Shown: positions 30,752-41,383 of the stretch, piece by piece
Position numbering within the stretch: position 1 is the first letter of the stretch
Layout of the letters: each line of letters starts with the position of its first letter
Origin: Galeopsis tetrahit
Lineage: Eukaryota > Streptophyta > Magnoliopsida > Lamiales > Lamiaceae
Assembly (NCBI GenBank): GCA_963675135.1
Contig: OY776120.1
Coordinates: 18,194,001-18,258,000, forward strand
DNA length: 64,000 bases
Reading direction: 5' to 3'
Program-made: the position numbers and the translations under genes
The notes under the pieces: generated by a model
What the model was told of the DNA's origin: nothing
The model's input: the letters and a program-made list of their open reading frames with translations, nothing else
Databases searched by the model: none

Positions 30752-32188
30752 ATGTCTATTCGATCGATTCTCGATATAAGTTCCAACATGCAGGCACCAT
30801 TTGATCTCGGAAGATATATAAATGATAACAAGGTGCATGTTGAACCATCACTATTTTTCAAAGGCAATCACAAGGAAGGAAACATGGAAATCTTGACCAA
30901 ATGCATCAGATGCGGTCTACAGTCCTACCTAGAGGCATTTCCACAGGTTGTGTTGGAAGAAGAGGTTCTGGAATTTTATGCCAACGTCAATAGACAAGGA
31001 GAAGTGTTAGAATCTTTTATTGATGGGCATCGAGTGGAAATCACTAGGGAAGTGATGTTCGAAAGATTAAGGCTACCCATTGGAACGATTGATGTGGAGA
31101 AGTATGGTGAAGGGCAGGAGATGAAGTATTTGAGCATTTTCTGTGGAAAGAAAATGAAGCTCAAGCCAGATGGTAAAGCTCCTACTGCCAAGAAGGGTGA
31201 TCTCTTGGAGAAATATCGCACTTTGCTGGACATAGCAAGCAAGATGCTTCTATGTGCCACTGGGTCTCATGACTCGGTCACTCAAGCCAAAACGAGGATC
31301 ATGGCTGTTATCTATGATGGAATCACTGAGGTTAATTGGTTCAAATTGATAGCTGACAGGATAATGTACTTCGAACGAAGTGTAAGGGTGGATGCTGATA
31401 CCAGACATTGGGTGGTATCTCAAGCAGTCGGATATGGAAACAAGCTGAGTATTTTACTTCCATTTTTGCTGCCAAACAAGAATGATTGGAGCAAAGGAAA
31501 GCCGTTTCATCCTCTTAAGTTTTACTTAAAAATTGAAGCAATGAGGAAGCAGGCTGCTGCAAGGCCAGCTGCCCCAAGGCAGGTTCAAATTGATGAGTCA
31601 GAAGTATTGCCGTATGCCGATTCATCCAGTTCTTCGCTAGACAAGTCTGAAGAGGCAGAGTCTAGTGCAGTCGACTCAGAGAAGACTCAGTCAGATGAAG
31701 AGTCGACTCAGGAGAAGGAGTCGAGTGAACAAATACCTGAGATGTATACTCTCGTGCGAGTTGAGTCGCCTACTCGTCCAGTCGAGTCGAGTATACAGGT
31801 TGGTACCTCTACTCAATCTGTTTCAATTCCTCTCTCTCTCCCGTCTACGTCTATCCGAACCAAGGCTAGATCACATCGATCTAGGCCTCGACTTGTACCC
31901 CCAACCTCGCAAGCACTGGCAGCACGACCGCTGAGAGCCAGTCTTCTCTTATACACTCCCATAAGTGATACAACTGATACTCCTACAGTTGTCATACCTG
32001 ACCAAGCCACATTACAGCCCATTGAAACCATTACTTTCACACCCTCTCCCTCAACAGAATATGTTGAACCTTCTCACCCATCTGCTTCAGATAAGTCGCC
32101 AGTTGCCACTGCAACGCCTGAGATAGGGACCCCACCTACTCAAACCCGTCTGAAGTCAGATTTGAATCCTTGGTATATTACCCCATGA
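30752..32188 (+). CDS. Sirevirus ORF3a, unknown function, env position
   Basis: Open frame from ATG 30752 (about 478 aa). The N-terminal 250 residues form a globular-looking domain (PFDLGRYINDNKVHVEPSLF, CIRCGLQSYLEAFP, VLEFYANVNRQGEVLESFID, VMFERLRLPIGT). This is loosely reminiscent of the putative plant transposon protein domain found in many plant retroelements. The rest is Ser/Thr/Pro/Glu-rich. No signal peptide or convincing membrane segment is visible, so I do not call it an envelope protein. The stop TGA (32186-32188) overlaps the ATG of ORF3b as ATGA. Confidence 0.7.
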   Translation: MSIRSILDISSNMQAPFDLGRYINDNKVHVEPSLFFKGNHKEGNMEILTKCIRCGLQSYLEAFPQVVLEEEVLEFYANVNRQGEVLESFIDGHRVEITREVMFERLRLPIGTIDVEKYGEGQEMKYLSIFCGKKMKLKPDGKAPTAKKGDLLEKYRTLLDIASKMLLCATGSHDSVTQAKTRIMAVIYDGITEVNWFKLIADRIMYFERSVRVDADTRHWVVSQAVGYGNKLSILLPFLLPNKNDWSKGKPFHPLKFYLKIEAMRKQAAARPAAPRQVQIDESEVLPYADSSSSSLDKSEEAESSAVDSEKTQSDEESTQEKESSEQIPEMYTLVRVESPTRPVESSIQVGTSTQSVSIPLSLPSTSIRTKARSHRSRPRLVPPTSQALAARPLRASLLLYTPISDTTDTPTVVIPDQATLQPIETITFTPSPSTEYVEPSHPSASDKSPVATATPEIGTPPTQTRLKSDLNPWYITP

Positions 32189-34458
32189 GTCTGAGAGAAA
32201 GGAGAATCCGTTCGAAGATGAGCAGAAACTTGAAAAAGAAGCTCTCGGCTATTGAAGTAGACTATGAATCCGAACAGTTTGAGAAACTTCTAAGAGTATG
32301 CACTTGGGTGGCATTGAAGAAGTCTGGCACGGATGATCTTTTTGAAGTTATCCTAGGCAAGGGAGGCATCTCAAACTTTATGGACTGGGAAATGGAACAG
32401 AAGGAGACCAGTGGTGTTCAAGATCACTCAGAGTTATTCCCAGCTCATGCCATCACAGATCTTGCTAAGAGATTGCTACACATTTCTGATGATGTGATGT
32501 GCTCAGAGTCAAAATTTGATGTGGGCATTCAAGTTTCAGACTCCGATTTTGCCACAGATATGGTTCTGACTGAGGTTACGCAAGTTGAAGACTTACAGTC
32601 TACTGATCCTATGGTGGACTTAGATAATGTCTCAAATCAGTTGAGAGGCATTGTGTTCAAATTTCAGATAGAACATGCTGATAGTCCAAGATCAGATTTT
32701 ACTTTTATAAATCGTTATTCTGATGATTTACTGCCATTTGAACTTTGTGGATACATGAAGAAGTTGCATGCCTTATTGAAGAAGGACATAGCTATTGCTG
32801 AAAAGAAGGCTCATGAAGCGAAGTTTGCTATTATCTCTTACTCTCCTCAACTTAATCTAAGAGCTATTGCTGGAAGTGTGCTTCCAGAGGTTGATCCAGT
32901 TGAAGACGAGGTCTTGGCTACTGTTCCAGCAGATCAGTTGGTGAAAGTTTTAATTCCGGCAGATGAAGTCATGCTTGATGCTCCTCATGTTGAGATTGGA
33001 CAGTCATCTCATGCTATCTCAGCCGCCTCCATAGATGTGTTAAAGGACGAATTGAAAGCTGTTGTCAAAGCATCGATTGATAAGTTTCTTAAATCTGATA
33101 TCAAGAAGATTCTTACTGAACAAAACAATGTCCTTGTGACAAGTTCAAAAGATTTGATAGTTGATGCAGTCAGTCAGGTAGATGAAGAATACAGACAGCA
33201 TATGTTTGAGCAACTTGAGGGATTTCTTCAAGATCAAGTTGAATACTCAGAGAAAAGCTCAGTCGATTTTGCACGCGTACTAGCTACTGAATCCAGGAAG
33301 TTGGAACGAGTCTATAGAGCGAGAATCGAAGTTGCTGATGTTCAGAGGAAGGAAGCATATGATCAGCTAACTCAAGCACAACAAATTATTTCTGCTATGA
33401 CTGATGAAAACAAGAAGTTACGTTTAACTGCTACACATTTTAAGAATGAGTTGAATTTGTCTACTCAGAAGCTAGAGTTGGTTGCGACTAAGCTGGACAA
33501 GTTAAGTCAAAACAAGTCGCATGAGAAGCAAATTGAGAAAGCTACAGATCTTATGAAGCAGGCGATGATGGAAGAAATGACTCGGTTTACTTCTCTTTTC
33601 TCTCTCAAGGCATCTGATGAAGCCAAAAAGGGGGAAGAGACAAGTCGAGTTGAATTTGCTGCTGAAGGAGTAAAAGAGGCAAGTGCTGAACCAGAAGCTA
33701 AAGATGCTGCTGAAGCTATGCAAGATCTTAAGAGGCCTAAGAGAGGCAGAGGCAGATTAGTTAAAACTGCAGAAGCTGAGCAAGCTAAAATTGAACAAGC
33801 TGAAGAGTTGAAGAAGAAGGAGAAGGGCAAGGCCATTGCATCTCCAGAAGCTGAAGTGCAGACAAGAATGGTATCGAAAAGGAAGTCCATTACCATTGAA
33901 GAACCTACTCCTGAATTAACTATTTTGAAGAAGCAAAATATTGATGAGCCAAGTGATGAAGCTCATTATGCTAAGAAGAAGAAGATAGAAAAACACATTG
34001 AAAGTTTGTTGAAGCAGAAGCCTGATGAAGATCAAATAGAAGACAAGCTCATTGATCACTTTATTGACAAAGAACATCGTCAAGATTGGATGAAAGTGAA
34101 AAGGCAATGGGAACTTGATCACTGGATTATCAGGAAGTTTGGAGATTCTGATAACTCTGACGATCTTTATGCTATGTTTGACAAGTTCATGGAAGGACAG
34201 CATAAGATGCTATGGAACTTAATCATAAGGATATCTGCGGCTGCTAATTTTAATATTCTTGTTCCTGGTTTTCCAAAATGGAAGTGTCCTATGACTAGTT
34301 CAGGTAAAAGAGCAGATGTGAACCAGATCAAGAAGTATGAAGATGAGCTGCTAGACAATGAGAAGATTGAAGACGAAGAACATATCAAAGGAATCCATAC
34401 TAGACTACTCAATGCTTTCTGTGTTCCAGATTCAGAAAGAGGTAATTTTCAAGTATAG
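32185..34458 (+). CDS. Sirevirus ORF3b, coiled-coil protein of unknown function
   Basis: Open frame of about 757 codons from ATG 32185, in the +2 frame relative to ORF3a. N-terminal MSLRERRIRSKMSRNLKKK, a charged helical middle part, and coiled-coil-like heptads around 33290-33560 (ESRKLERVYRARIEVADVQR, LRLTATHFKNELNLSTQKL). A Lys/Glu/Ala-rich, nuclear-signal-like segment (KRPKRGRGRL, EELKKKEKGKAIA) is near 33730-33840. No transmembrane stretch. It ends 172 bases before the 3' LTR. It may be the second half of a single ORF3 split by an indel, or may be reached by stop-restart at the ATGA. Confidence 0.68.
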   Translation: MSLRERRIRSKMSRNLKKKLSAIEVDYESEQFEKLLRVCTWVALKKSGTDDLFEVILGKGGISNFMDWEMEQKETSGVQDHSELFPAHAITDLAKRLLHISDDVMCSESKFDVGIQVSDSDFATDMVLTEVTQVEDLQSTDPMVDLDNVSNQLRGIVFKFQIEHADSPRSDFTFINRYSDDLLPFELCGYMKKLHALLKKDIAIAEKKAHEAKFAIISYSPQLNLRAIAGSVLPEVDPVEDEVLATVPADQLVKVLIPADEVMLDAPHVEIGQSSHAISAASIDVLKDELKAVVKASIDKFLKSDIKKILTEQNNVLVTSSKDLIVDAVSQVDEEYRQHMFEQLEGFLQDQVEYSEKSSVDFARVLATESRKLERVYRARIEVADVQRKEAYDQLTQAQQIISAMTDENKKLRLTATHFKNELNLSTQKLELVATKLDKLSQNKSHEKQIEKATDLMKQAMMEEMTRFTSLFSLKASDEAKKGEETSRVEFAAEGVKEASAEPEAKDAAEAMQDLKRPKRGRGRLVKTAEAEQAKIEQAEELKKKEKGKAIASPEAEVQTRMVSKRKSITIEEPTPELTILKKQNIDEPSDEAHYAKKKKIEKHIESLLKQKPDEDQIEDKLIDHFIDKEHRQDWMKVKRQWELDHWIIRKFGDSDNSDDLYAMFDKFMEGQHKMLWNLIIRISAAANFNILVPGFPKWKCPMTSSGKRADVNQIKKYEDELLDNEKIEDEEHIKGIHTRLLNAFCVPDSERGNFQV

Positions 34459-34615
34459 TTTAGTTTGTTTTGATTTCATTTGAAGTATTTGTAATATCTA
34501 CTGATCTATTTCTGAATGAATGAAAAAGATAAAGTACTATTTGATGTTTAAAGACAAGATAACTACTTAACTAGTCTACGTAATAAGAAAAGATTCAAGT
34601 AGTTTTAGCTTCATC

Positions 34616-34629
34616 AAAAAGGGGGAAAT
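34616..34629 (+). promoter_or_regulatory. Sirevirus polypurine tract
   Basis: AAAAAGGGGGAAAT immediately before the 3' LTR start TGTTGGG, the plus-strand primer for reverse transcription. Confidence 0.85.
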
Positions 34630-35926
34630 TGTTGGGATATGAATTCTAGAACAAGTCCTAAATGATGAATAAAAGATAAAAGATAAAGTTTTGATAAGCC
34701 AAAAAGAAGACTTGAATATTTTCTAAGTGTTGACTAATCTAGTCTAGTTAAGTTGAAGTCATCTTGTACAGATCAGTAGAATTCAAAAGACAAGTACAGT
34801 TTAAGTATTATTAAAAGATAAGTACGATTTATAAGTACTTCATATCTGTTCATATATGTTAGATTGTTACTGAGCTATTTAAATGTTGTATAGAGCTCAT
34901 GATTTCTATATGTAATAGATTAGGTTCATTGTATAACTTGTAAGTTGACTAAGCTTGTATTATAAAAGCTTAAAGTATTGTAATAGTCTTGTTAGGTTAG
35001 ATGATAGGACTAGATTAGTTCTATTAGAAGTCTACTACACAAGAAGAGAAGACCAGTCTACTACTCAAGACAGGTGGACTACAAGACAAGTACATATACA
35101 AGTCTACTCAAGACAAATCAACTTGAAGTTAGTTACAAATACGCGTGAAGTGATAAAGATATAGAAGTTAGTTATGGAATAACTAATTCATAACAGAAAC
35201 GCGTGGATTGATAAATAAGATTCAGTTGAAGGTAGTTATCAAGAAAAGTTGGTTACAACTTACTAAGTTCTTGAAGATTGAAGTCTATAAATACTTCATG
35301 ATGGTGATCAATTGAGAACTACTGAAACACTAACGTTCATACTCAAGTGAAGCATTTTCAGAGATATAATTGAAGTTTACTCTCAGAGTTGATTGAAGTT
35401 CAGAAAGATAGCCAGAAGACAAGTGAAGAATCAAGAAGGCTACTACTGAAGAACAGAGAAGTTTTTAGTTTTTGTTTTGTTATTTTTCAAGGTGCTAGAT
35501 ACTTGTAAAATTTCTAGTAAGATCGTAGACGTATCTGGAGGTATAGTCTGTTGAAGATCTAAGTCTTCTTCTTGGGACTTTAAAGACAGGAACACACACT
35601 TGTACTCGATTGGAAGAGTTTAGTGGAAACATCACAACTGGGTTTGTGAGAGTGGATGTAGACAAGTTATCGAACCACTATAAATCTTGTGTTTGATTTA
35701 CTTTACAGTTTGCTTAATTGGTTAACTACTTAACTGATCTAGACTAGTTGAGTATAGAACAGAGTTCTCGAAAATAAGTTGAGTATAATCTTGAATTGGG
35801 CTCATTGATAATTTCGTATTCCGCACATTGTACTTTGATATTTCGAAAGAATTTTGAAAAGTCTATTCACCCCCCTCTAGACATTTTCACTAGCTTACTC
35901 GTTATTAACTCAACTTGGGACCAACA
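34630..35926 (+). repeat. Sirevirus 3' LTR (complete, 1297 bp)
   Basis: TGTTGG...CCAACA ends, TATA box TATAAATA at 35286-35293. It is followed at once by gypsy coding sequence (GCTCACTTTCCCAGAG). The 69-codon frame present in both LTRs (34955-35164, and 22812-23021) is only an LTR shadow. Confidence 0.93.
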
Positions 35927-36887
35927 GCTCACTTTCCCAGAGAAATTGGACGAGGGAATCGAACTTCCTTGGACACTGTTCGTCGATGGCTCGTCGACGA
36001 GCACCAAAGCAGGGGCAGGAGTTGTCCTCACCAGCCCAACCGGACAGACGTTTGCTTCGGCGATCGAGTTCGAGTATCGGGCGACCAACAACGAAGCAGA
36101 GTACGAGGCTCTGGTTGCAGGAATCAAGATGGCTATGGCCGTGGGCGCTAGAAAACTGAAAATTTTTTCTGACTCTCAGCTGGTTGTATGTCAAATCACG
36201 GGCGAATACGAGGCTCGCGGCGATCAAATGATAAAGTATCAAGACCTAGTGAAAGGATTACTCGAGCAATTTGATCAATTCCACATCGAGCAAATCCCTA
36301 GGGAGGAAAATACGCAAGCAGATGCGTTAGCTCGGCTGGCCACTTCAGAGGGGGAGGCAATATTTTCAGAAGCAACCATCACCAAGATTTCTTCCCCGTC
36401 GGTGAACAGAGGTCAAGTTTTGCAGGTTGAAGCGACCAGCGACGAGGACTGGAGGACGCCGATCATCAAGTACATCAAGACCGGCGAGCTCCCGGCAGAC
36501 AAAGTGAAAGCAACCAGATTGCAACTCAGATCCGCAAGGTACACAATTGTGGGCGACCAGCTGTACAAACGGGGTTTTTCAATGCCTTTGTTGAAATGCC
36601 TCGGAGAAGACGAAGCGAAGATCGTCATGCACGAAATCCACGATGGAGCTTGTGGAAATCATACAGGGGGGCAAGCGCTCGCTCTAAAGATCATAAGGCA
36701 AGGCTATTTTTGGCTAACACTGAAGAAAGATGCAATCCATTACGCACAGACGTGCAGGAGATGTCAAGCCTTCGCTCCCGCCATTTACTCACCACCAGAC
36801 GAGCTCATCTCGGTATATAGTTCATGGCCTTTCGCGAAGTGGGGGATCGACATCATCGGACCTTTCCCACCAGCTGCTGGGGGGTAA
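35927..36887 (+). pseudogene. Gypsy second (archaeal-type) RNase H and integrase zinc finger
   Basis: Resumes gypsy pol after the nested copia. RNase H: LPWTLFVDGSSTSTKAGAGV, RATNNEAEYEALVAGI, KIFSDSQLVVCQITGEYEAR and NTQADALARLA, giving the D-E-D-D set of the extra RNase H of Tat elements. After a spacer, the integrase HHCC finger lies at about 36628-36774 (MHEIHDGACGNHTGG, TCRRCQAF). The frame breaks at a G6 run near 36882, where GPFPPAAGG meets a stop, just inside the integrase catalytic core. Confidence 0.92.
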
Positions 36888-37672
36888 CTTTCGTCGTCGT
36901 AGCAGGTGATTACTTCACCAAATGGACAGAGGCAAAGGCATTGAAGACCATCACAACGGGCCAAATGACAAGCTTCATTTGGAAGAATATAATTTGCAGG
37001 TTCGGCCTACCACGAGCAATAGTGACCGACAACGGACGTCAATTCACAAGTCAAGACATGCTAAATTTCTGCTCAGAGTGGAACATCAAGAATATTTTTT
37101 CAACACCCTACCATCCACAATCAAACGGTCAAGTAGAGGCGATCAACAAAATCATCAAGCACTCCTTGAAAGCTAAGCTGGATGGATTGAAGGGCAAATG
37201 GGCCGAAGAGCTGCACATGGTTCTGTGGGCATATCGGACGACCACGAGAAATTCTACTGGTGAAACTCCGTTCGCGCTCGCGTTCGGAACCGAAGCTGTC
37301 ATACCAGCAGAGGGGCAAGTCCCAACTTTTCGAGTAGCAAATTATGACGAGCAGTTGAATAACGATGCACAGCTCTCCGATTTAGACTTCCTAGAAGAAC
37401 GAAGGCTAACAGCGGACGAGAAGAATGTGGTCTACAAGCAAAGATCAGAACGCTACTACAACACCAAAGTACGTGCTCGCCAGTTCACTATCGGCCAGCT
37501 CGTACTTCGGAGGGCGACGGAGCAGTCCATCGGCATACTTGGCCCGACTTGGGAGGGTCCGTACCGAATAACGCGCACACTCCTAAACGGATCGTACGAG
37601 CTAGAAGATCTAGAGGGCAAGCCGAGCAAGTACCCATGGAACGCGGTCAAGCTGAAGAAGTATTACCAGTAA
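36824..37672 (+). pseudogene. Gypsy integrase catalytic core and C-terminus
   Basis: In the next frame after the G6 run: VVVAGDYFTKWTEAKAL (first Asp), LPRAIVTDNGRQFTSQDM (second Asp), YHPQSNGQVEAINKIIKHSL (Glu), AYRTTTRNSTGETPF. It ends in the GPY/F-like module (LGPTWEGPYRITRTLLNGSY) and a TAA stop at 37672. All three catalytic residues are present; only the 1-nt frame break at about 36882 separates it from the zinc finger. Confidence 0.92.
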
Positions 37673-37904
37673 GTTTTTAAATTATTTCATATTTGTATAG
37701 TTTGTATTTAATCATCATTTCAATTCAAGCAAAGTTTTAAATTTCCATCAAGTGTTAGATAAATTTGAAAGTTTAAACAAGGCTCTGCGTAGCCATCTAG
37801 GAAACAAAAGACGAGCACTCTTTTCTAAAGATGCTCGCAAGGTAGTGGCAAAGATGGTCACTACCTATCAAACAAAGAGTTCAACCGACGAATGGTTAAC
37901 TCTA

Positions 37905-38160
37905 AAAGACGAGCACTCTTTCTTAGAGTCTCGCAAAAGGAAAGACGAGCACTCTTTCTTAGAGTCTCGCAAAAGGAAAGATGAGCACTCTTTCTTAGAG
38001 TCTCGCAAAAGGAAAGACGAGCACTCTTTCTTAAAGATGCTCGCAAAGGAAAGACGAGCACTCTTTTTTAAAGATGCTCGCAAAGGAAAGACGAGCACTC
38101 TTTCTTAAAGATGCTCGCAAAGAAAAGACGAGCACTCTTTCTTAAAGATGCTCGCAAAAT
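37905..38160 (+). repeat. Tandem repeat, about 7 units of 34-37 bp
   Basis: Units read AAAGACGAGCACTCTTTCTTA followed by GAGTCTCGCAAAAGG or AAGATGCTCGCAAAGG. The last units differ from the first by a CTCGC-flanking substitution, so the array has sub-types. It lies between the integrase stop and the poly(A) site of the antisense gene. Unit ends are not palindromic and there are no unique spacers, so it is not CRISPR-like. Confidence 0.85.
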
Positions 38161-38200
38161 AACAAACGTCGAACACAAACCAATGAAAGAAAAATAAGTA

Positions 38201-38206
38201 TTTATT
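38201..38206 (-). terminator. AATAAA poly(A) signal of the antisense gene
   Basis: Minus strand reads TTTTAATAAATACTTATT about 160 bases after the antisense stop codon at 38367, preceded by T-rich and TTGTAA-like upstream elements of plant polyadenylation regions. Confidence 0.6.
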
Positions 38207-38366
38207 AAAAGCACTTGCAAAAAATTATCATAAAACAAATGGAAAAACGAACACATCATAAGCAAAAAACTTCCATTCATTAAAAAAGCCTTAAAAGGCT
38301 GGAATTACAAAAAAGGCCTTAATGGCCGAGCAGTTCTAAAAACAAAAAAAAAGAGGTGGAAAGAGA

Positions 38367-41192
38367 CTAAGTCGCTGTAGTAGTCTCCTCGCCAGTAGCA
38401 TTGTGCTCGCCGGCGACCATGCCCTCGCCAGCAGCATCGTGCTCGCCGGCAAATTCCCCTTGAGTGGCAGCATCGTTCTCGCTTTCTTTCGGAGGATTCG
38501 TAAAAAATACCGGAACACCCAAGAGCCTAGGGAACTGAAGTCCCAATTGCATTAAAGGAAGCAGGGGGAGTTCCGACTCCGGCTTAGGGTTTTCCTTCAT
38601 GAGAAGGTCGTCCAAAAGTCCGCCGAGCGGAGTCATATCCACCTCAGGATTAGCCTCCAACAATTTATGAATGAGCCCGTGGGCAGTGAGTGCCACGGTG
38701 ATACTGGCCACACTCCCAGCGAGCTCAGTGATCTCGTCTCGCTCATCCGACAGATCGAGCAGCTGCTGCCGAAGAGTGGCCAACTCCTCCTCATCGTCTA
38801 GAGTTTTGTTTTCAAAATTTCTTACCTCGTCCTCGGCAGTCTTGAGGCGAGCACGGAGACGTTCGATCTCTTGAAGATCTTCCTGATCCTTCTTTCGAAC
38901 CATCTCAAGTTGGGCCTCAGAATCGGCCAACTTTGCCTCAGCATCGGCCAGCTTGGTCTCGAGGTCGACCACTTTCTCCTCGGAGGCGAGCAGTTGCCCT
39001 TCAACAACTGTTTTTGCCTTAGCCATTTGAGCAACTTTCGCAGCCCTGTCCTCGCTGAGCTTGCGACCTTCAGCGATCTGGCTGGCGAGCTTCTCTATAG
39101 TGTAAGAGGCTCGGCTCAAGTCAATGGCAACCAGGCGCGCATTTTCCATGGCGTTATGGTTGTTGACCTCTTCGATCAGAGTGGTCGTCAACGAGCGAGG
39201 CAGGTGCTTCACCGCCCTCTGCGCGATCGGGTTCAGAGGCTCCCTATCGACCGGGTCCCGCGACCGGTAGAAGCCGAGAAGGTTCTCGTTGAAGGGTTCG
39301 GCAACCGGATAGTCGGCAACTCTGTTGGAGAAGGAAAGAATTAGAAGAAAAATACTTGAAAAATGTCTAAACTCTTCTTGAAGAAAAAAGCTTACTTGGC
39401 AACCCTTGCGGCTTCCCAACCGAGGAGTGTGTTATCTCCCGGAGCCCTCTCCCCGGCCGACGAGCTCGTCGCGGTCTCTCGCGACCGAGTGCTTCGGGGA
39501 GGAGGGGATACAACAGGTTTGGGGGGGGGGGGCGAATCACCCCTCGGCGGAGGAGATCTCCTAGGCGAGATCCTCCTTTCGGCAGCAGGAGGGCGAGAAG
39601 TACCCCCTCTGGTCGGTCTAGCGACCTTCTTTGGTGGAGCCCCCGAGCTCTCCGCCCCTCTCCTTTTCTTGCCAGCGCCATCAACAATTTTGCGCTCGCG
39701 GAGTAGTTGTGCCTGTCGAAGCATCCTGTTCGCTTTTAGGCGATCGACTTCAACGGTGGGAGGAAGATAGGCGACAACCCTTTGAGGAACCACTACTAGA
39801 AAGAGAAGCGAGAAGTCAGTATCTTCGAAGAGTAAATTTAAAAGAAAATTTTGAAGTAAGAAATATTTTACCTGGAGGGAACTCTCGAGTGAAGTGATGA
39901 GGAGGTACTCTGAGACCTGCTCGCTCACGCATACACTCCCTGTTCAGAAATCGGCAAGACCTCTCCAGGTAGCGACGATTGAGAACGCAGCAAACGTGGT
40001 ACTGAAAGAGAGGAGTGAGACGGTGGTCGGCAGTCTTCTTGCGAACAGTTTCACCTACAAAAAGCGAGGAGTTATTCAGTATAGACAAGAACGAGCAGAA
40101 ATTAAAAGACTTACCACGAATTCTTTGATATTCGGTCTCAATGGGAATGCGATCAGAAGATCCATCCGGCCTCACTGAACTCATCCAGTCCCCGGCTACC
40201 CACCACCAGTTGGTTTTCCAATCTCTGATTTTGTTGGGAACCCCTTCAACCAACTTGAAATTATCACGGCCTCGTACATAATAGTACCCATGACCTACCT
40301 TCTCTCCGGTCTCGGCCGCCTGAAGGAGATAGTTAATCTCCTTCGGGCTAAGCCACGTGTTCCGACATCCATTCTCGGCCGCCACCAGGCCGAACAGAGT
40401 AAGAATGCCGATCAGGTTCGACCAACCGTTCGGAAGTATTTGAGAAGGGGCCACATTCAAGAAATGTAAGAAATTTGAGATGCTGGGGTGCAGGGGGAAC
40501 CTAAGCCCTGCCTCCATCATGCCGATGTTGACGGCGACCATGCCCTCTGGCGGCTGGTCGGCCCTCTCATCCTCGCGAGGAACAAAAAAGCACACATCGG
40601 CCGGCAGTTGATACTTTTTTCGAGAGTTCTCTAGCTGCGCCGAGGAGACTTTGCTCGCATATTTGCTCGCCTCGTATATCGTTTGGAAAGCTTCTCGATG
40701 CGGGCGAGGAACATCTCGAGGAAGGTATTCGCGGAAATACTTATAATAGGCCTCCCTCGAGACCTCGTCGCCATCTAAATTCTCCCTACCACTCAAAATG
40801 TCCTTTATGCTCTCTGCATATTGAACAACTTCTTCATAGTCCTCGCGGAGACTCCTCGTCAAGGTCTCCTCGACTTGGGCGACTTCTATCTGGTCGCCCA
40901 TCTCTCGATCCAAACCCTGATCATGCAAATTAGAGTCCGTCTCACTGCCACTCTCCTCGGCATCATTGCCGGCATCATCCCTGTCAGAGTCATAGAGCTC
41001 GTCGACGTCGACGACCACTGCCTTTCCTAGGTTGCGGACGTTAACATTTATGGGGTCAGGGGAGTGGATCCTAGAGTCCGACGAAGACGCCCTCTCCGAC
41101 AAAACTAAGGCTAATCGATCAGCCTCGCCGGAACCAGCGACACCACCATCCAACGGCGGCGAACCACCACCGGAGCCACCACCAACCTCCAT
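38367..41192 (-). CDS. Spliced antisense gene of the Tat element (871 aa, 4 exons)
   Basis: Exons on the minus strand: 41192-40115, 40054-39872, 39795-39396 and 39321-38367. The introns (60, 76 and 74 nt) are all GT-AG: donors GTAAGT, GTAAAA and GTAAGC, acceptors TTTGTAG, TTTCTAG and CCAACAG. All keep one frame to the stop. Residues 60-110 are acidic. About 195-335 resembles the putative gypsy-type transposon domain (PF04195 style: EGMVAVNIGMMEAGLRFPLH, LGVAPSQ-like, WWWVAGDW). Exon 3 is Pro/Arg-rich with a KKRRG nuclear-signal-like patch. Exon 4 carries a long coiled coil (LASQIAEGRKLSED to LRQQLLDLSDERDEI). Function unknown. Antisense ORFs at this site are known in Tat elements; splicing is inferred from sequence only. 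Confidence 0.8.
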
Positions 41193-41375
41193 TTTTTCTT
41201 AGAAATAGGGGAAGAAGAAGTTTTAAAAGAAGAAAATGAGAGTTAAATACCTTTATATCAATCGAAAACCACCCAAACACGCCGGAAAAGCTTGAAGTAG
41301 AAAGCTTGGAAGAAAGCTCGAAAGGATTTCAAAAAGTGCAAAGTGAAGAAAGTGTGTTTGTGAGGAAGGAAGTCA

Positions 41376-41383
41376 TATTTATA
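41376..41383 (-). promoter_or_regulatory. TATA box for the antisense gene
   Basis: Minus strand reads CGCCTATAAATATGACTTCC: a canonical TATAAATA 184 bases upstream of the antisense ATG, followed at the right distance by a pyrimidine/CA-rich stretch (TTCCTCACAAACACACTTTC) fit for a start site. A possible small leader intron (GGTATTTAACTC to TTTCTAAG) lies between 41251 and 41199. Confidence 0.65.

Larger units (their letters stand above)
22538..35926 (+). mobile_element. Ty1/copia Sirevirus-like element nested in gypsy pol (13.4 kb)
   Basis: The 3' LTR is 34630-35926 (1297 bp, TGTTGGGATATG...GGGACCAACA). The 5' LTR keeps only its last 1246 bp (22538-23783): the first 51 bp are gone and no TSD can be found. 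The tRNA-Met primer site, a large gag with a CCHC knuckle, copia-order pol, two extra ORFs before the 3' LTR and several polypurine tracts are Sirevirus (SIRE/Maximus) traits. The two LTRs differ at only about 5 of 1246 sites with no indels, so this is a young copy. It is in the same orientation as the gypsy host element. Confidence 0.93.

Noticed and set aside
30752..34458. Calling ORF3a/b an envelope protein
   Set aside because: Position fits Sirevirus env-like ORFs, but I see no signal peptide, membrane segment or fusion-type motif.
37905..38160. Possible CRISPR-like array
   Set aside because: Units are adjacent tandem repeats without unique spacers, in a plant retrotransposon.
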